A DNA stretch of 64,000 nucleotides, from positions 20,459,640 to 20,523,639 of the forward strand of contig NC_135781.1 of NCBI RefSeq assembly GCF_028453695.1, given 5' to 3'. Made by a program: the position numbers and the translations under genes. Under the pieces are notes generated by a model. It worked only from the letters and a program-made list of their open reading frames with translations. It was not told the DNA's origin and searched no databases. The stretch is from Augochlora pura (Eukaryota; Arthropoda; Insecta; Hymenoptera; Halictidae). Below are positions 24,184 through 36,513 of the stretch, one piece after another (within the stretch, counting starts at the first letter, position 1; each line of letters starts with the position of its first letter).

Positions 24184-24411
24184 TTAACCGCTTACCGTAA
24201 CATTTCCTCTACAATTACAATGATTAAAACTTTCTCGATAGCAATAATTTCTAAGAAGGAAACGAATGCTTACAAGAATGCTTAAATATTGATGACAGGA
24301 GAATAGAATTTGATTCTGACTTAAAGGGACGAAACAAGATTCGTACCTAACAAGCTTCTCACTAGAAATCTCCACGACGAGTCTCTGACTCGTTAAAGTG
24401 CGGCAAATTAG
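24184..24411. mobile_element. piggyBac-type MITE, degraded right end
   Basis: It starts TTAACCGCTTACCGTAAC. The right end contains ACGAGTCTCTGACTCGTTAA followed by AGTGCGGCAAATTAG, which aligns with the right end of the element at 13684-13934 (ACGAGTCTGACTCGTTA, then GTGCAAGAGGTTAA). The internal stretch CTTAAATATTGATGAC recurs at about 53010 with flanking similarity. Confidence 0.55.
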
Positions 24412-27400
24412 TAAATAGTGGTTCGTCATGTTTCCCGTTAAATAAGCTTGCGTTTAAGTGCATACACGTAGTTCGTAACAAAACCTAGAAGAACTTTTCC
24501 CACCGCCGTCCGTGCCGCAAAGAAATTTCCTCTCGGATCCCATGGATCTAGCGCTAGAGGGTTAAACGAGAGTTAAACGACCGAGTTTCACGGTATCGCT
24601 CGGAGCGCAGTGTTATCGAAATTTTGTCGCGGCATTGTTTCGCGAACAGGTTATTAACGTCTGTTCTACCACTGTTGTTGATTTTTCTTCAGAAGAAAAG
24701 TTCGCGATTCGAGCCGGCTCGCCGTCGACGAGGAGAATGCACCTTAACGGTGTCTCGGCCGTTGGCGGTTTCGCGATATCGATTGTTTTCACGGCGCGCT
24801 GTGCCGTGCTTCGGAATAGTTGGCCGAGCGCGAGTCCGGAAAATGCGTAACATTATCCTTCTCGGGCATGCACGCTTCTAAGTGGTAGGTTCGAGTTGCG
24901 ATCTTCTTCCCCTCGCGAAGATTCGCGCGTACCCGCTCCGACTCGCCTCGGCCGCGCCGGTGCAACGAGAATTTCCTGAGGGGAAGGCAAACCGCCCGTC
25001 AGAAACGCAATCCCGAAACTAACGTTAACGGGACTCACAATTTTCGCTATCTTCGGCGAAACGATTCGCGCAGCCGTCCATCGCCGGTTTAACAGTCGCG
25101 GAACGTTGCCTTCGCCGAAAAGTTTTATTAAACACGAGCTTCGCGTTGTTGGATTACATATTATTCGTCAGTATGCCACAATCTTTGCGAAGCGTACACG
25201 ATTGTTCGGGATTAGATTGCAGATTCTTGCGCTTGCGACAAGTTTCAGATTATTGGAATTATCTAGAGCAATTTATCCCCATAGTGAAAATAAAAATTGC
25301 AAAACTGAGTATTCGGTAGCAGTGCAATAATTGCATACTCCAGTGCTTTAGACTGAAGACGTCGACGTAGGTCTTGTTATTTTTAAGATGGAATGAAAAA
25401 TTCATTTCCTTCAGAGAATTTCAGTGTTTACGCAAAAGAAACATTTCGTGTATGGATTGCAAAATACAGGAAGTTCATAAACATTCGTTTCTCTTTTGAA
25501 TAATTTGAAGGAATTGTAAGTAGCATTGTAATAGTCTTACTGTTGTATATTCGATCTACTCATTTCTGTCAGAAATACATACAATGATCTTCCGTTTTAC
25601 AGTATTGTAATTTATTACAATGTCAGTGAAAAGGGCATTGTTTGTGCTGGAAGGTCGCTAAGAAATTTCTAATTCGAGGATCGGGCCGAGTGCGCGCTGC
25701 TCTCTCGGAATGCCAGCCAGGTTAATTATGCTCACTTGACCGGAACCATTTCGCGAGACTCGTTAACGTTTTATTTAAAATAGTCGTGACCCAGATACGG
25801 CTGTGACGGGAGTAGGTCTGCCTTAACAATGTTTCAGTTAACCTTGAACCGTGCGACACCGAGTTTTCTCTCGGACTAATTACTAAAACCGGCTGTTTCG
25901 CGACCGAACTAACTGGTAATCAGCGATCGCGACGAACTCCCGCGAACGCTGTCGGTTTCTTGAATTCCCGGTGAATTCTGTGTTCGATGTAACGGGGAAC
26001 TTTTAACGAGACCGAGACCGTGGAGTCGCGTTTATGGCGGTCGATTCGACTCTCGCGCGTTTCGTAGCGTGGCACAATGCTTTTACGCGCGCGCGCACGC
26101 ACACGCAGAGAATACGAGTGGCCTCTTATCGGGTGGAAGAACGCGCGTACCCGCGTATGTAGGAGGCGTGATTGCAAAGTTATGGTGTCCACAGGCTTTT
26201 ATGGCCGTGCCCGTGTGCACTGTCGAAGACTACGGCACTCGTGCGTGCGTATTCCGCAGCTACTTTGTGTCGGTAGCGGGCCGGCATCGGTGATCGAGCC
26301 AATGTAGCAAACAACTACATATGTCCAATTAGAAACACGGAACCGTTTTCTGATGGCACGAGATGCGTCGCGACGTCGGACTGCGGTAAACCCCTGGTGT
26401 TCTTCTAATTGGACGCGTCTACATTCGTGCTTGGAGCTTGCTATCTTACAAAGATAAAAGCTCTATCGTAAATAATATTGTATGGGTTTTCAGTTGTTCT
26501 CCTCCTCCAACTTCTACTGTTCGCCTTCTCTCGAACCTCCGTGACTCCGCCGAAGCGAATGATGCTTTCCGGAACGGGGGAGACAATGAAAAGTTGAATG
26601 TTCGTTTCTGATCGTGAAGCAACAACCTTCTGGTCAGCTTGACACGCCGAGCAACAGTTCATTAAAATTAGATAAGAAAAAATTTAATCAGTTATGGAGT
26701 TTTGCAGCTCTATTCATATAAACATAAATGAAAAGTGTTGTTTTGTATTCAAGTGAAGGATTAAAACGCTTATTTACTCCTAATATCAAGTATCTTGTTT
26801 TAATATGACCTAAGAAACAAAAATCACGGTTAAGATGCGACGTCATTTTAGGTATTCCGATAAACCGGAGCAACAAAAGAATCCATTTATTCTGGTCCGG
26901 AAGTAGTAGTGTCGAGTTGCACGTTACTGCTATCGAATGAAAGAATTTTCAACTGCTCCTGTTATATCGAAAATCTTTTTTCGCAAGAACTTATCAGAGT
27001 GCTTTGATTAAATCCCTGTGTGTCCCGTTTTGAACAGATTCAATAGAATCACTCGACTTTTTCCATCCGGACATCGACAATGTCAAAGGGTCTACGGGAC
27101 AGAATGAAAACAAAAACCGTTTCCACAAAAGAGCGAATTTCGCTCTTGGGCATGGCGTAACATGTAAACGTTATTCGAATAGCAATTTACTTAAAAATGG
27201 ATGCCGAAGTTGAACAGTAAATGTACGAAGTACGGTCGCAATGATTTTTCTGTGCGCGCATAAAATCTGCTGTTATAACGACGACTTTGGGGATGTTAGA
27301 TGTTCTAATATCTTTTATTTTCGTCTTTTGTGACATTGATCTCTTCGCTAAATAGAGTGTCGAACTTTGATCAACCTTAATTCGTTTAAAAAAAGAATGC

Positions 27401-28217
27401 GTATTTTCTGCTAATAATTTTAATAATTTAAATCTTCTGTGCCTATATTATCCAAGGAGTGTAAGTTCACTAATAAAAGAAAACTAAAAGGTATCCAAGT
27501 TACTAATAGACCGGATTATTTACAACATCCGCACATTATTCGATCTCCAATTTGTCTGTAGTCGACAATTCGCACAATTTCCTTCAGCCTAATCTGCTTA
27601 AAGTCATTCGTTGCTAGCCGAGTATTCTCGGCAGTAACAGTTGAGCAACGTCTTTTATATTTAACCGACCGACCCTCGTCCGGCGGTGCTGAATATAATC
27701 GATCGAATTGGATCGGTGCAACCTTAATAAGAAAACTCGGGGCGTCGGATAATCGAGAAGAAAATCGGCGCGCCCGACCCCAGCCAGCGTAGCATTAATA
27801 TTTTCAAAGGATCCGGCTCCGAGGTCCATTACTCGGAGTGGACTCGCCTGGGATGTCTGCGCTTTCGCAGCGGAGACGTTCATTTCGGATCGGCGCTGCT
27901 TCATTCCCGTGAAAGCACGTGTCTCCCGATTGTAGCTGCCAGGATCATCCGGCGAGCCCCCGATTTCCGCGAGCGTAGATTGCGCGCAATTACCGTGGGT
28001 CGCGATATTTCTAGTGGCGCCATTTCTATGATTAATAGAGGCCGGAAGCGGGACCGAGCTTGCGAGCCTAGATCGCGATGCATGATGGCTCGGAACTCGG
28101 TAATTTTTAACAAAAAAAACAACAGAATTTCGTTAAATATTTTCGGAGCTCTGTAAATTAAGGTTTTCGAGGTCGGCTTCAATAACATCGTTACCATAAA
28201 TTGACGATCGATCTCAA
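24412..28217. other. Alternating GC and AT blocks without gene
   Basis: CpG-rich blocks lie at about 24.5-25.1, 25.7-26.4 and 27.6-28.2 kb, with AT-rich DNA between them. Frames of 60-114 codons occur on both strands in the GC blocks without domains. A short alternating CG/CA tract lies at 26083-26104. No gene, RNA gene or delimited transposon is supported. Confidence 0.4.
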
Positions 28218-28468
28218 TTAACACATTCCGTGCCACTTGTACCACTGGTGGTACACGCTTAAATGTCTATTCAACGTGTTAACAAAATATTTATTGGCTA
28301 GTTTAGAATCGAAGAATTAATTTCCACCAAAAGAATAGATCCATAATAAGTCGGCTTCATAGTCATATCGACAATACTTAATAAATAAAAATAATATATC
28401 GATTTTTCAAGCGTCCATTGACCAGAATGAAAAATCGACTAAATACAGCTCGGCACGGAACGTGTTAA
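28218..28468. mobile_element. piggyBac-type MITE, 251 bp, well preserved ends
   Basis: The left end is TTAACACATTCCGTGCC and the right end in reverse complement is TTAACACGTTCCGTGCC, 16 of 17 bases identical, both beginning with the TTAA target site. Just inside the left end is a small palindrome around ACCACTGGTGGT. The interior is AT-rich and non-coding. Confidence 0.85.
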
Positions 28469-29140
28469 ATACATTTTCAGTGATGTTTATATTAGTGACC
28501 AAGACATTATCTATAATTCGCTTGAATGATGTTATAATTATTTGAAGATTATAGATTCAATTTTCTACCGAATGTTATACAGTAAATACCTATATTTAAA
28601 AGAAGGGACTGAGGAAAACTTCCTCAGACATTGTCCAATAAGGACGTGATTGCTAAGGAATATTCTATGCTATATGAACACTAAAGTAACTCAGACGTCT
28701 ATTGACGAGAATTCATGTAGAATTGAAAATGTATGTATTCTTGTTCAAAGTTATGTGAGCTTTCACATGAAGTAAATAGTGTAAGCCTTCTCAAAGTTTT
28801 GGTAAACCATAAATCATTTGTATGTGCTTCATATCCACAAAACTATAGGCTATGCTTGGATTTTTATATTTAATAACAAATAATTCAAATAATTAATTCT
28901 ACTTTCATTTTGATACATTAGTTTCTGTAACACTGCTATATTTCATTATAAAAATTATATGACGAAGTTAATACTTTGAACTCCAAGGTTTCATATGTTT
29001 GTCAGTTCAGAGGAATAATGAAAGTCGTAAAATTGACTTTTGGCCAAAATTTGCCGACCTAAGGATCACTGTACGATGGCATGTCCTCGTCTACCTGCAC
29101 GCAGACCGTGCGCACACACTTTCATACCTGTGCTAGTATA
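28469..29140. other. AT-rich spacer
   Basis: AT-rich sequence between two MITEs. I see no gene, RNA or delimited repeat. Confidence 0.5.
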
Positions 29141-29593
29141 CATGGTGACCCATTTAAAACGATTCAATCAAATGTCTTGTAAACCATCGATGATGCTAAA
29201 AAAAGTTTCCAAATGAAAGCTGAATAGTTTCGGGAGGCACGTAATTTGATTTTTAGTGTAGTATTAAAATATTCCTAATACGCTTTGCATCTGGGATGTA
29301 TTCTGAAAGAAGATAGCTTGCACAGATTAATATTCAATGCTAAACTTAAAATACGTACTAAAACAAGGAACTGTCGTTATAAATAGCTTAGTATTTTTAC
29401 ATAGAAATTTAATTTTAATTCCATTTAAACGAATAAAGTTGATCTACGCATCTTTTATACGCGTTGTTTTAGGAAAATGTTACGAACACCAAATCATGTG
29501 CTCCGAAAAGTATTCAACTTTTATTTGAAACATTTTTCAGTATCATCGACGGTCTGCAAGATATATGAGGATCGCTTTAAATGGGTCACCCTG
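29141..29593. mobile_element. Long-inverted-repeat MITE with TA flanks, 453 bp
   Basis: The left arm begins CATGGTGACCCATTTAAAAC and the right arm in reverse complement begins CAGGGTGACCCATTTAAAGC. The similarity continues for at least 110-150 bp: both arms carry TCGATGAT, then GTTTC, then GAATA, then a CGGGAG/CGGAG block, then ATTTG. Both ends abut TA, as expected for Tc1/mariner-type insertion. A 63-codon frame inside (29337-29528) has no transposase motif, so the element is non-autonomous. The whole unit could fold into one long hairpin. Confidence 0.85.
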
Positions 29594-30506
29594 TATACAA
29601 GAGCTCTCGCGCGAGGTATGCTATTATCATAATTGCCGCCAATAACGGCCGGTGATTGGCGCACTTCACGCTTTCCCAGTGCTCTTTTTCGGAAGTTTTG
29701 CATCCTTCGGCCGCGTTGCCCGTCCCCGTGGCCGTGGCTATATACCCGTGGTTGTGCTCCTCGCCACGGACCCCCGGTTTCTTGTTGTCTACCTGTGCGC
29801 TCGCCGATCTCTCCGAGCTCCCTTCGCCCTGCCTCCTCTCTCGCACGCCAGGATCCGGAATACCTTGAACGGTGCCCCGTGTGCTCTCCTCTGCACGCGT
29901 CCCCCCCGCAGCAATCTGCGATTCCGAATTCCCGAGGGGAGAGAAAGAGGACACAGCCGAGCAAACCAGAGCGAGGGAAGCAAACCATCGCGAAAATGAA
30001 TCGTGAGAAATTCAAGAGGACGACCCGGGACTCGTCCTGGCCATCGACGCCCCGTACCCTCTGTGCCCGTCGTAACCATCCACCTCGAGACTCGACGTCG
30101 CTCAGAACCTCTTTTCTCTCGTTCCTCCCTCTCCCGCGATCACCCCGCTTTGCTTCCTTCCGTCCTCTCCAGCGAACCGGCTCGCACCGACGAAAAATAT
30201 TACTTTCGATAGAAGCGTCTCTTCAACCGTGAACCCTGTTTCCACCCGTTACCCGCTGCGAAACGACCCGTCGATTTGACTACCACCACTTTGCACGCTA
30301 GAACGACCGTCCCTATGTCTATCTCCAAACCCTTTTCCTGTCTCTGGGCGGCTACACTCGCGCACACGGCCGACGAAATTCCGGCAAGGAGATCCTTGCG
30401 CTTTGACAACGAGATGAAACTCTGCGATCTCTCGTCCTTGCGAACTCGAACGCGCAAATGCTCGTATTCTAATCCGCGCGAGTTTCGTTACGATACACTT
30501 TTCATG
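29594..30506. other. CpG-rich block with TATA-like motif
   Basis: CpG- and pyrimidine-rich. Frames up to 199 codons (29633-30232 +) and 164 codons (29521-30015 -) overlap one another and have proline/serine/arginine-rich translations, so I read them as chance. GGCTATATACCC at about 29737 is TATA-like on the + strand but lacks other promoter marks. Confidence 0.4.
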
Positions 30507-30694
30507 TTAACCCTTTGTACTCGAGTGTTCCCATTTGGCAACAGTATATAACGTCAAATTGGCATTTCTTTTTAATTATTATTTTTTTCTGTTCGTACTG
30601 TAATAATGACTTTTATTTCAATTCAGTTTTGTATAACAGAATCATGACTTTTCCAATAGTTTATGAGATAAAGTTTGCCAGTGCCAAGGGTTAA
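30507..30694. mobile_element. piggyBac-type MITE, 188 bp
   Basis: The left end is TTAACCCTTTGTACTCGAG and the right end in reverse complement is TTAACCCTTGGCACTGGCA. TTAA flanks both ends. The ends resemble the CCCTTTGCACTCG family at 23501, but the interior is different. Non-coding. Confidence 0.75.
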
Positions 30695-33362
30695 TGCTGG
30701 ACTTATCAAGCCTAAAAAATAACTAACGTATATTATATATCATAATTTTTATTATAAGTAATTTTCTGTAAAGGTTCGTGATTCTAACAGCTTGAAAACA
30801 AAAACTACGAAGCCAGCCATTTTGACTGATTCGGTAGATTGAGGGAAACCATATGAAAAATGATTACAGCGGGGTATCCTATGACGAACTAACTCGTTCG
30901 AGAGTCACGTTCGTTACAACATCCATTCGTCATAGGGTCCATTGATTGTTGTTGAAATTATATACAATGTATACCCAATGTTATTATCGAACGTATAGCA
31001 CAATTCTTACCGAATACAGTGATTTTACACAAAATCAGATAAATTCAATATAAAATAATAAAACATAAAAAGACATGAAAATATACGTACTATACATTTA
31101 GATTATTATGCTTAAAGTATAAGTATTAGGCACACGTATACATTTATTAAAAATTACGAAGACGAGGAAGGAGAGAAGTCATTATTCTGCTTTCATTGTC
31201 TATCTCTGTGTTCGTTGTATCATACTCGTTGGTTGTAGCACTTTGATTTAATGAGAAAAACTTCGCTGTTCCACTCTTTCGTTCTGCAATACCCCACTGC
31301 ATGCGACGCTTTGTAATTTAAAGATACTGTAATTACAGTGGCATTGATTTTGAAACGTACATTGATTGCTGAATAGTGTTTTCATTAGTTTTGCTTTTTC
31401 TTAGACGCTTCATTCAGAATGATTCTCTTAATGTATTATAATCACCGTAAGCATTCGTTTGTTTTACTTCGTAAAACTTGCTTGTAAAATTTCAATGTGA
31501 CACATTTACTCCGGACGAGCTTTCGAGTTTTTGGAGCGACTTACCACTTAAGCACCGGGATCGCGCTTAACTGGTTTGGAGCAGATTTTTGAGATCCCAG
31601 CGCTTTTGACGTGAAAGTGGAAATTCAAGCGGGGGCAAAACGGGAAGGGTGCATCGGTATTGTTCCTTTTAATCGATGAACGCGCACGGTCGCATTTGTA
31701 AGCTGGGCTCGATGGAACGTTTTCTGCGGTGTTTTTCGAAGCCGGCTCAGCCCGGCCCATTTTCTCTGCACGTTATAATCACGGCTAACGCATCACCGCA
31801 GAAAACGCAGCGGGGATGATGGTGTCCAATGTGTCAGCGAGGCGTGCGTCAAAGGTTTTAATCTGGTTGTATCAGATCGTTGGCTTTTTGTGCCCGGGCC
31901 GACGCGCCGGGGCCGAGCCGCGCGCGCGCTGCAACGCGTAGCGGCGGACGCGTGCAACTGACATTTTGTAAAATCAAGCTCTCTCTCGTTTGCGAAATCG
32001 CGACAGCCCGCGAGAAACGCGGAATAAAAAAAAAAGAAGAGAGAGATGCACGACCGGTCCGGCGTGGAAACGCCGACACCGCGCCCGCCGCTGGTAGGTG
32101 CTTGATATATCCGCGACGCGTCGCGCTTCAATGAATACCCACACGTACTTTGTACGCGACATAATTTATGTGCCATTAGACTCCCCTTTGAGTGATTTTT
32201 TATCGACCGACGTGCCATGAAACGCCGCTAATGCCGCTTACACGTTATCTGTAGTTGCGAGTCGCGCGACTGCCACCGGGACTATCGAAAGCTAGACGAA
32301 AAATACCGGGCCAAATAACAGCTCGGACCTCGGTAATCAAGAACAAACCAGTTGAAATTACCGGTTTCACTTTTTCTTCGGTCTATTACCTACTCTTTAG
32401 ATCAAGTAGAATCGTGAACTTTGCTTTAAGATTATAAATCAAGTGGCGGGAACTTTTGTTTTATTATTTATTAAAGCAAACAATTAAAGTGAAAGTGTGT
32501 ATAAACAATACATTAAGAAAAGAATATATATTATTAATACTATATATAGATATACAGAAAAAATATATATTAAGAGAAAATGGTAATTTAGTTACGAAAA
32601 ACTTTATTTGCGCAAAATCCTGCCGTACCTAAAAGTTTAATAAGTACAGCACAGTTTTATTCATTATTGTTTATTGTTTAGAATCGAGTGGGTTAGGATC
32701 ATAGTGGTGTAATATTTGTAAAAGTTTTAACTTGCAATGTAGTCTACACATGCCGAAATATTCAAAAGGCAAGTGAAATAAATAATAAATCAACTTAACA
32801 CTAAATTATATAAACAATTAAGGTCAGTAAGCAATACACTTCTTCTGTTATCGTCACTGTGATTATACACCACTCAATGATAAAGTAGATGTGAAAGAAT
32901 ATTTGTTCTTAATTTGAATTTTGTTCATAAACGGTTGGTACACATAATAATTTTACATTTCAACGGAAATAATTAATTTCTTAATAATAGCTAGTTCCAA
33001 CACATATGATACATTTTTCTATTCCAACACATGTTACAATAAATGTAATCTTGTCACTATGATTTGCAGTAACTGTTACATACGTTTAGTGCGCATCAGT
33101 TCCAGTGCTAAACACTAAAAATGAGTAAAATCATTCAAAGTTTAATTATGAGAAAGAAAATTAAAACAAAGATAATATTATGTTGTTTTACATCGATTAT
33201 ATAATCAATTCAAGCAGCTTTAGCCTTTTTGACTAGATAAAAGGTATATTACGTAAAAACAAATGCGTTTTAAAACAACATTTGTGGTATTGAATGATGG
33301 TGAACATATTTCTTTTAATTAGACAAATGATTTGACTTTTTTGAAAGCACTCAAATATTGAT
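30695..33362. other. AT block, CpG-rich block, AT block
   Basis: 30.7-31.5 kb and 32.3-33.36 kb are AT-rich; 31.5-32.3 kb is CpG-rich. A small inverted repeat (CCTATGACGAA at 30878 against TTCGTCATAGG near 30936) is present. A minus-strand donor-like sequence lies at about 31540, but the frame before it already contains a stop. No gene is supported. Confidence 0.4.
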
Positions 33363-33381
33363 CCCCCCCCCCCCCCCCCCC
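33363..33381 (+). repeat. Poly-C run, 19 bases
   Basis: Nineteen consecutive C between AT-rich and GC-rich sequence. It sits close to the composition boundary. Length is likely unstable and may be miscalled by sequencing. Confidence 0.9.
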
Positions 33382-36300
33382 ACTACGCGACGTAACCAAG
33401 AACGATCAATTCCTAAACTTCCCTAATCTTCAAGCGCTTCGACGAAATAATCTGCCATCGAATTGCAATATCCTTCGAAGGGGTGGACTATACGGGAATG
33501 AAAAACAGGTACTAAGGAGCACGGGGTGGGTACAATAGACACATTAAAGCAGCGTACACGATGTTCCGTGCCCCGATACAATAACGAACCGGGTAGTACG
33601 CGTGCAAGCAACCCTTTCAGCCAGCCGTTGCCCTATAGGAGGCGAGATGGGAGCTCGCGAAAGGTTCGTCGTCAGTCGAGCCGGTCCCCGAGCGAAGAAA
33701 TTTACCGGTTTCCATTCGCCGGGAACACCTTAGAAGTGCGAGTCACGCGTTGACAGTTTGGTAATGGAGCCCGGACCCGCTACCAGGTTGAACGGGAGTG
33801 CCTGGCATAGACGTATATTCTGGCCGGTCGATACAACCTTTTGACGACCTGAAAACGAACCGTGCTACAGTGCTCACCGGTTGCGTCAAAAGAGAGTCGG
33901 TCCGTGAATACACGGCCAGCCGCCACGGAAAATTCGTGTATGGAAAACGCGGAGGGTAGCAGCTACGCCCACGCTCGCGCCGAGACCCACTTTGCAACGC
34001 GCGCGGCCGACACACGATAAAGTGGAGCCCGCTAAATGCCTTGTCAGCTCGTCGTGTGTCGGCGCCAATGGGGTCCGACAATCGATACACCGCGCCGCGC
34101 GCGGCTGTTGCACCTCGGCCCAAAGCAGCGCTAAATTCCCGAAAAATCGGTCGTTTGATCTCGCGAGAACCGACTGGCAGCACCTCGGCCGCCGAATTAC
34201 GCGGCCATGGAAAAAGAAAGACGAGGAGAAAGACGCGCTTCCTTATTCGTCGCGCTTCGACGGGAATGCTATCCGGACGGCGGGCGCGGACGCATCGGCC
34301 AAGTATCCAATTTATATTCCACGAAGTGACGCGAAAGTTAGTTCCCGGCCCGACGAGAAGAAACGATATTCAAAGCAGTCCAGGCTAATTTTTCGCTCAA
34401 ACAGGCATTTCGAGCAGGCCGAGTTTAACTTTGCCCTGGATTTCGATCTCATCGTGCCTCGGCCCTCTCTCTACAAGCCAATTAATTTCCTCCATACTTC
34501 CGATACCCGGGGCGACGGAACTCTGCTCTTCTTCATTCTCCGATTGTGGCAATCTGCCTCGTCTTTTTTCGTGGCTCATGCAGCTCGGAACGCAACGCTG
34601 CTCTGTGGTCGATTTTCTTCGTGTAGTTTGATTTATTCTTGTATACTACGTAGAATCGGTGGGGTTTATACGTTTATATTTACTGATACTATTTAAACAA
34701 TTCAAAATTTATTTAAACTACGGTAATCACGATTATCTTCTGTCACGATGATTATGCTCGTGGCTATTTAAAAACTGAAATGTAACATCTTTGGAATTTG
34801 TTAGAATAAATTCTTTCTTATACTACGTAACGTGCTACTTATTACCGCGACCATAAAAATAACTGCAAATTCTGCGAGTTTCTTAAGTCCATTGTCTGAG
34901 AGCTATAAAGACTGTTATGCTTCGCATGACATCAGACCCTCTAATAACAAGCATCTCGGGTTTAGCAATAAAAATATGTAATTTCATGCACATGTGAAGA
35001 CAATATCGTTGCCTAGTCAATAAGCAAGTTTTCAAATCACAACGATTTTCGAGTAATTTTTAGAAGGAATCGACTACTGCGCGCTGTCTCCGCAGCTGGT
35101 AAGAGCGGCTGGTTTTTTCCCCCGCTTCCTCTCTTTCCGGCGACACTTTCGAGTGCCGGAAGAACGATGGAAATAATTCTTCTGGAGAGGCACTCGAACG
35201 CGTCGCGGACCCGAGGAAAAAGTCCCGCGGCATTTAAATCGGCCTTAGACGCTCCGGGCGGCCGTTGATTTATCGCGGGAATTTTTTCCAAGCAGGAATT
35301 CCGGCATAACGCGGCTTTACTAAACTTGGAGCGACTGCGCGCACCGGTGGAAAGTGGTGCGCCCCGAAAAAGGGAATTGTTGCCGTTGCCGCGCGGCTCC
35401 GTTGCGAAATCGAATTCGCTTGTACCCGATACCGATGACCCAGTTGCGGGGAACCGCGGACGAATTAATTGAACAGGCACCTGCGAAACGCGCTCGTTAT
35501 TATCTGCCGTTCCTTTTTCGACCGCGAATCGCTTACCCGCGGAAAAAGATTAGGATTCCTCGGATGTCAGCGTGTCACGGAGTCGAACGTTCCACGGTAC
35601 TCGGAATTTAGATCAGGGTTGGTAAGAGGCGCAATCCTGTTCTTAAGCGACAGCTTCCTATTGCAGAACTATTACGAGATCACTGTAAAGGGAAAAATTT
35701 ATCATGCAGCTTCATAGTGATTCTAACAAGGTACAGAATTGTTTAAGTAGTTTGTAGTTTTTTGAATCGTAAGAAGTGACTTTTTCAAAAGTAGCCATCT
35801 AAACATTTTCTGGAAGTGTTTTCTTTGAATTATATTATATTACTACGTATATTATACTATATTGTTTGTTGCACAATCCATGAGTTCGAATTGATACTAA
35901 CAATTTTTAAATTAAAATCTGACAGCTAGAATCTAACTACACTAAATTCCTTTTACACTTTTGTGAAGTGTTCAGTGCTGTGAACTCTGTAGGCATTGCA
36001 AGAATATAGTTTCGTTGTTGTATGTTGTAACTGATCTCTTCGAAACGTATTCAAAGAGATCACTGCTAGAGTCATAAAATGACGTTTGACTTTCAAATCT
36101 CATATAAATGAATCAATGTTACTTCCAATACAATACGTTTTATAGAAACCGCATTTGTACACGTTTCGCAAGCTTACATGCACATTTACATGTATTAAAA
36201 ATGAAGGAACTGCTGTCATATATGCATAAAAATACAGTAATTGTTGCTGAAGGCTACCAGGTGCAACGGAATAAAAATAAATGTATTGAAATGCATAAGC

Positions 36301-36420
36301 GAAGATTGATGATGAAGGTAGGCAGACGAGTACGGATGATTTTTCCGATACTTCTACTGCACACGGGAAACTCCTTAAGATCGTTATAGTTTGGCAATGT
36401 CCTTATTTTATCATATGTAC
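33382..36420. other. GC, AT, GC, AT blocks without gene
   Basis: CpG-rich at about 33.4-34.6 and 35.06-35.64 kb. A 234-codon frame at 33992-34696 (+) overlaps shorter frames on both strands and has no domain. A 93-codon ATG frame at 36108-36389 (+) in AT-rich DNA is basic and histidine/methionine-rich; it has no recognisable family and I leave it uncalled. Confidence 0.4.
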
Positions 36421-36513
36421 ATATCTACATATAACTAGATATATTTACTACACTATATATCTACATATAACTAGATATATCTAATATACTATATATCTGC
36501 ATATAAGTAGATT
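36421..36513. repeat. 36-bp tandem repeat, about 2.5 copies
   Basis: The unit ATATCTACATATAACTAGAT plus about 16 further bases repeats at 36421, 36457 and 36493. The third copy is partial and carries substitutions (CTGCATATAAGTAG). Confidence 0.85.

Noticed and set aside
29633..30232. 199-codon + frame and overlapping 164-codon minus frame
   Set aside because: Mutually overlapping, proline/serine/arginine-rich, no domain.
33992..34696. 234-codon open frame on the + strand
   Set aside because: Overlaps open frames on both strands in CpG-rich DNA and has no recognisable domain.
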